From Desulfurococcaceae archaeon (GTDB lineage Archaea > Thermoproteota > Thermoprotei_A > Sulfolobales > Desulfurococcaceae): DNA of 25,306 nt. The number at the start of each line of letters is the position of its first letter. Within the stretch, counting starts at the first letter, position 1. The notes beneath the pieces are model-generated. The model saw only the letters and a list, made by a program, of their open reading frames with translations, searched no databases and had not been told where the DNA came from. The stretch is from NCBI GenBank assembly GCA_020832865.1, contig JAJHRJ010000001.1, forward strand, positions 1 through 25,306, in the 5' to 3' direction. A program made the position numbers and the translations under genes. Below are positions 22,114-25,306 of the stretch, in pieces.

Positions 22114-24903
22114 ATGACTATGAGAGAGATTTCTGAGATAGTTAAGTGTCTTAGAGAACTAGGATATGAAGAGTTAACAGACATTCAGCGTGAGAGCCTG
22201 AAACACATACTTAGGGGAGAGGACACTATAATCTTAGCTCCAACAGGAAGCGGAAAGACTGAGGCTGCCATGTTTCCAGTTATGCTTAAAATTTCAACTA
22301 AGAAACTTGAGCCCATAGCCGCGCTATACGTAACTCCTCTTCGAGCTTTAAACAGAGATTTAGAGCGGAGGTTAAAGGAGATTGCACTGTGTTTTAATCT
22401 ACAAGTCGAGGTAAGACATGGAGATACACCTAGTAGTTTAAGAAGACGGCTAGCGAAGAACCCGCCGCATATTTTAATAACTACACCTGAATCACTTAAT
22501 TACATAGTACTAGATGAGTCCCTCAGAGAGAAGCTCAGGAACCTGGAATTTATAGTTATTGACGAGTATCGTGAAGTCCTTGAAAGTAAACGTGGAGCAC
22601 TACTACTCACAGTGATTAATCTGCTCGAGAATATTCTCCATAAGAGAGTAATTAAAATAGCACTAGCTGCCACTCTGAGCAATATTGAGCTAGCAGCAAA
22701 AATGCTGTCTCCGGGATCAAGCGTTGCTGTAGTTAAAGACCCGGGCTTAAGGGCCTTTAAAATAGGAGTAGTCGACCCATTGGAATGTACTAGTGAGGAG
22801 TGTAAGCTTATTAGTGAAGAGACTGGAAATACTCCATTAGCGGCGAGAATTAGCACTATTATAGATATAGCTAGAAAACACAAACACATATTAGTCTTTA
22901 CTAATACGAGGTCTCTTGCTGAGAGCCTTAATTACTTATTAAGGAAATTAAGTGGAGTACACAATCTCGTAGTTGAGGTTCACCACGGAAGTCTCTCGAG
23001 ACAACACAGAGAAAGTGCTGAGGTGGCTTTTAAAGATAGGAAAATTAACATATTAGTAGCCACTTCAAGCCTAGAGCTCGGTATAGATATTGGTCACGTT
23101 AATCACGTAGTCCAGTATATGTCACCTAGGCAAGTAGTTAGACTAGTACAGCGTATCGGTAGGAGTAGGCATAGAATAGGCGATATCAGCGAGGGCACTA
23201 TTATAGTGACAAGCAATATACTTCATAAGTTAGAAGCCGAAGTACTAGTACAGAAGGCTCTCAGGGGAGATGTTGAGGAGGAGTATGTACTTGATAAGCC
23301 GCTTGACGTTCTCGCCTACGCAATAGTCCTTTACGTGGCGCTTAATCCGGGAAAGGTCACTAGGGAGGAGCTCTTCGAGGTCATAAGGAAAACCCCTCTC
23401 TACAATAACTTAGCACGTGATGAGTATCTAAAAGTAGTGGAGTACTTAACTTATACGCGTGTACTTAATGTGCAAGGCGATGTTCTTAAGCCAACTAAGA
23501 AGACGAAGTTATACCTGTACATGACGTCAATGATACCTTCTAGTAGGGAAGTCAATGTAGTAGACATTACAAGTGACAGGAGAATTGGCACTCTAGATGA
23601 AGAGTACGTAGTTGTTAACATCTCCCCGGGAGATAAACTAATACTTGCTGGTAGATCATGGAGTGTTTTAAGCTATGATGAAAAGGAGGCGAAGCTCTAC
23701 GTAGAGCCGGTTACTATACAGTTTTCTGAGGCGTTTATACCACACTGGGAGGGGGAGAACATACCTGTGGAGTACACTACCGCCGTCATGGTTGGCGAGA
23801 TATTGAGGGCTTTTAAAACCGGGAATCCAGAGACTAGAAGTAAAGCTCCAAGCGACTTACTCGGCCAGGTAAGAGACCTAGGAGACGATAAGACTATCTA
23901 CGTTGACTACGTTGAAGACGTGAGAACAGTATTCGTGAATGTTCTTGGCGGTAGCCGAGTGAACAACGCGATCAGGGATATCTTAAGGTATGTCCTGAAA
24001 TCGCTATTTCCATTTATTAAAGTTGAAACTCACTCTACACCATATGTTATTGTATTGAGATTTATAGATTCTGTGAGTGCACAGGCTATAGAACAAGTAG
24101 TTAACACTATTAAGGAGCTTCATAATTATATCTCACTAGAGGCTATTAAGAGAGTCACGAGTAGCAGTAATACTCTTCTCTGGAGAATTTACCAGGTAGG
24201 TCAGAGGTTTGGTGCCATTTCACCAGGTACACAGGTGAGTAGAAGGCTCCTCGAGGCTTTTATAGATACTGTTATTGGTGACGAGGCTTTAAAAGAGGTC
24301 TTACTAAAAGATTACGATATTAAATCTTTGAGTCGCCTTGCAGAGGGAATTTTAAACGGATCTATTAGAGTGATTTTTAGAAAATACAGTACTCTTCAAA
24401 GACACCACTTAACCCTACTAGAATACATTGAAACACCCCTCACGAGGGAGCTACCCTTACTAGACAAGTCGAACTACCTAAGTAAATTACTGCGAAGAAG
24501 GGTCTTACTTGTTTGCATTAAATGCGGCTTTAGTATTCAGGGGTCCGTTAAGGAGATCATTGAGAACTTGAGAGAGTACTCGTGTCCAAAGTGCGGATAT
24601 GCCACACTAACACTAGTTAAAGGTGACATAGACGTAGAACTGAGTGTTCTCAGTAAAGCGAGAAGGGGCTTGAGAATAAGTGGAGATAGTAAGAGAATCT
24701 ACGAGGACCTCGTGGCGAGGTCTACGCTTCTATACAGATTCAAAGACAAGGCACTACTAGCTCTAGCTGCTAGAGGTGTGAGCACAAGTGAGGCGGCCCG
24801 CATCCTCACAAAGGTCTTCTCAGGCGCGGACATCTTAGAGGAGATCTACGAAGCCGAGAAAAGGTTTATTAAAGCAGGTGTTTTCAGGAAGAAGCAGTCG
24901 TAA
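22114..24903 (+). CDS. lhr: Lhr-type superfamily 2 helicase
   Basis: 929 residues. RecA1 has the TDIQRESL Q-motif (22-29), Walker A APTGSGKTE (42-50), TPLRALNRD (74-82), TTPESL and motif II I-D150-E-Y-R153, where DExH is expected; motif III is LAATLSN. RecA2 has VFTNTRSLAESL, ATSSLELGIDIGHV and QRIGRSRHR. A winged-helix and beta-rich Lhr core follow, and a late zinc ribbon (CIKCG near 801-805 and CPKCG near 823-827) sits in the C-terminal region. Archaeal Lhr proteins unwind DNA-RNA and forked DNA in repair. The ATG start follows a divergent spacer shared with the CedB-like gene. The stop overlaps the converging gene by 20 bp. Confidence 0.9.
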   Translation: MTMREISEIVKCLRELGYEELTDIQRESLKHILRGEDTIILAPTGSGKTEAAMFPVMLKISTKKLEPIAALYVTPLRALNRDLERRLKEIALCFNLQVEVRHGDTPSSLRRRLAKNPPHILITTPESLNYIVLDESLREKLRNLEFIVIDEYREVLESKRGALLLTVINLLENILHKRVIKIALAATLSNIELAAKMLSPGSSVAVVKDPGLRAFKIGVVDPLECTSEECKLISEETGNTPLAARISTIIDIARKHKHILVFTNTRSLAESLNYLLRKLSGVHNLVVEVHHGSLSRQHRESAEVAFKDRKINILVATSSLELGIDIGHVNHVVQYMSPRQVVRLVQRIGRSRHRIGDISEGTIIVTSNILHKLEAEVLVQKALRGDVEEEYVLDKPLDVLAYAIVLYVALNPGKVTREELFEVIRKTPLYNNLARDEYLKVVEYLTYTRVLNVQGDVLKPTKKTKLYLYMTSMIPSSREVNVVDITSDRRIGTLDEEYVVVNISPGDKLILAGRSWSVLSYDEKEAKLYVEPVTIQFSEAFIPHWEGENIPVEYTTAVMVGEILRAFKTGNPETRSKAPSDLLGQVRDLGDDKTIYVDYVEDVRTVFVNVLGGSRVNNAIRDILRYVLKSLFPFIKVETHSTPYVIVLRFIDSVSAQAIEQVVNTIKELHNYISLEAIKRVTSSSNTLLWRIYQVGQRFGAISPGTQVSRRLLEAFIDTVIGDEALKEVLLKDYDIKSLSRLAEGILNGSIRVIFRKYSTLQRHHLTLLEYIETPLTRELPLLDKSNYLSKLLRRRVLLVCIKCGFSIQGSVKEIIENLREYSCPKCGYATLTLVKGDIDVELSVLSKARRGLRISGDSKRIYEDLVARSTLLYRFKDKALLALAARGVSTSEAARILTKVFSGADILEEIYEAEKRFIKAGVFRKKQS

Positions 24904-25306
24904 GCGTGAAGTGAAGTTTTCTTCTACTTTTTCTCTTAAAAGACTTATAGTCTCCGAGAATAAGAGAGATCACTATTTTCTCCACGAGCTGATCACTCAC
25001 AGGACATACCTCGATAAAAATTCTCGTAGACCTCTCATCTAATGTACTCAGCAGCTCTGGTCCCCTTAATGTTAACTTAACTGATCCGCGTGGAGACCAG
25101 ACTACACAGCTACCGCAAAGTACGCATGCTCGTAACCTATATATGTTCTTGACAACGTCCACGAAGTCCTCAAAACACGTAGTTTCTGGGAGAAGCGCCA
25201 CTAATACTTTGCCTCTTATAGCTACTTTTAAATTCCCCTTTGTTAGCTCAATATTACCATTTTGCTTACTTACATTAAAACCTGATTTTTCAGCATTGTT
25301 TAGAAA
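24884..25306 (-). CDS. C-terminal part of an Fe-S/PAPS-reductase-like protein (5' end outside window)
   Basis: The frame is open to the window edge at 25306, giving ~140 residues, so the GTG at 25199-25201 is probably internal. The recognisable segment is NIYRLRACVLCGSCVVWSP, with C-x2-C-x2-C, then a later single cysteine in FIEVCPVSDQLVEK. This spacing resembles the C-terminal ferredoxin-like end of archaeal phosphoadenosine-phosphosulfate reductase-like proteins, which also have ECPVAD-type wording. The catalytic part lies outside the window, so the assignment is tentative; another Fe-S protein would also fit. The tail is basic (FKRKSRRKLHF). It overlaps the Lhr 3' end by 20 bp in convergent orientation. 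Confidence 0.45.
   Translation of the reverse strand, partial: FLNNAEKSGFNVSKQNGNIELTKGNLKVAIRGKVLVALLPETTCFEDFVDVVKNIYRLRACVLCGSCVVWSPRGSVKLTLRGPELLSTLDERSTRIFIEVCPVSDQLVEKIVISLILGDYKSFKRKSRRKLHFTLTTASS

Overview
The window looks like chromosome from a hyperthermophilic crenarchaeon (Thermoproteota, class Thermoprotei; a Desulfurococcales-like or neighbouring lineage is my best guess). Evidence: an ESCRT-III/CdvB cell-division gene, a likely Rpo13 RNA polymerase subunit, ribosomal protein L38e, a PCNA clamp, a CedB-like HerA ATPase, an archaeal-type TrpRS, three GC-rich tRNAs that each carry a short intron at 37/38, TATA-box promoters, GGTGA-type ribosome sites and many GTG/TTG starts. Base composition outside the tRNAs is moderately AT-rich.

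Layout. 1-3500: the 3' end of a 3-hexulose-6-phosphate synthase gene, then trpS and a full-length glmS on the minus strand. The GlmS has lost its glutaminase cysteine but keeps the isomerase residues. 3630-5670: a divergent GTP cyclohydrolase III-like gene, two small uncertain minus genes and a cdvB paralog. 5670-8350: a minus-strand run, read TatD-like hydrolase, cysteine-rich zinc protein, PurM/HypE-like protein, unknown protein. 8420-11345: a plus-strand run of a ribbon-helix-helix/coiled-coil protein, a metallo-beta-lactamase-fold nuclease-like protein and an ALG11-like GT4 glycosyltransferase. The last is split by a one-base shift at a run of seven T. 11380-12010: a translin-family gene. 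12099-13364: tRNA-Tyr and tRNA-Val flank a 1.1-kb gene-free stretch with decayed tnpB-type transposon ends and several hairpins. 13450-14930: a PhoU-like regulator, tRNA-Cys, and L38e ending on the base next to it. 15027-18474: an iron locus (DtxR-type repressor, feoA, feoB, small cysteine-rich protein). 18489-19713: PCNA and the Rpo13 candidate. 19714-20067: a second gene-free stretch with another tnpB-end-like remnant. 20068-25306: a CedB-like ATPase, an Lhr-type helicase and the 3' part of an Fe-S/PAPS-reductase-like gene running off the window.

The main hidden signal is a set of three related sequence remnants: minus 12242-12374, plus 12862-13150 and plus 19878-20018. All share an ACGCAG(AT)G-GAGG-type core, encode a similar decayed peptide and are followed by a GTATTCA motif. 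Two of them fold into the same 7-bp stem and 12-nt loop with compensatory base changes, as expected if the end of tnpB overlaps a guide (omega/re) RNA scaffold. Other points for follow-up are the glutaminase-dead GlmS, the GT4 frameshift, the Rpo13 candidate and the CedB-like ATPase. No CRISPR array, rRNA or intact transposase was found.
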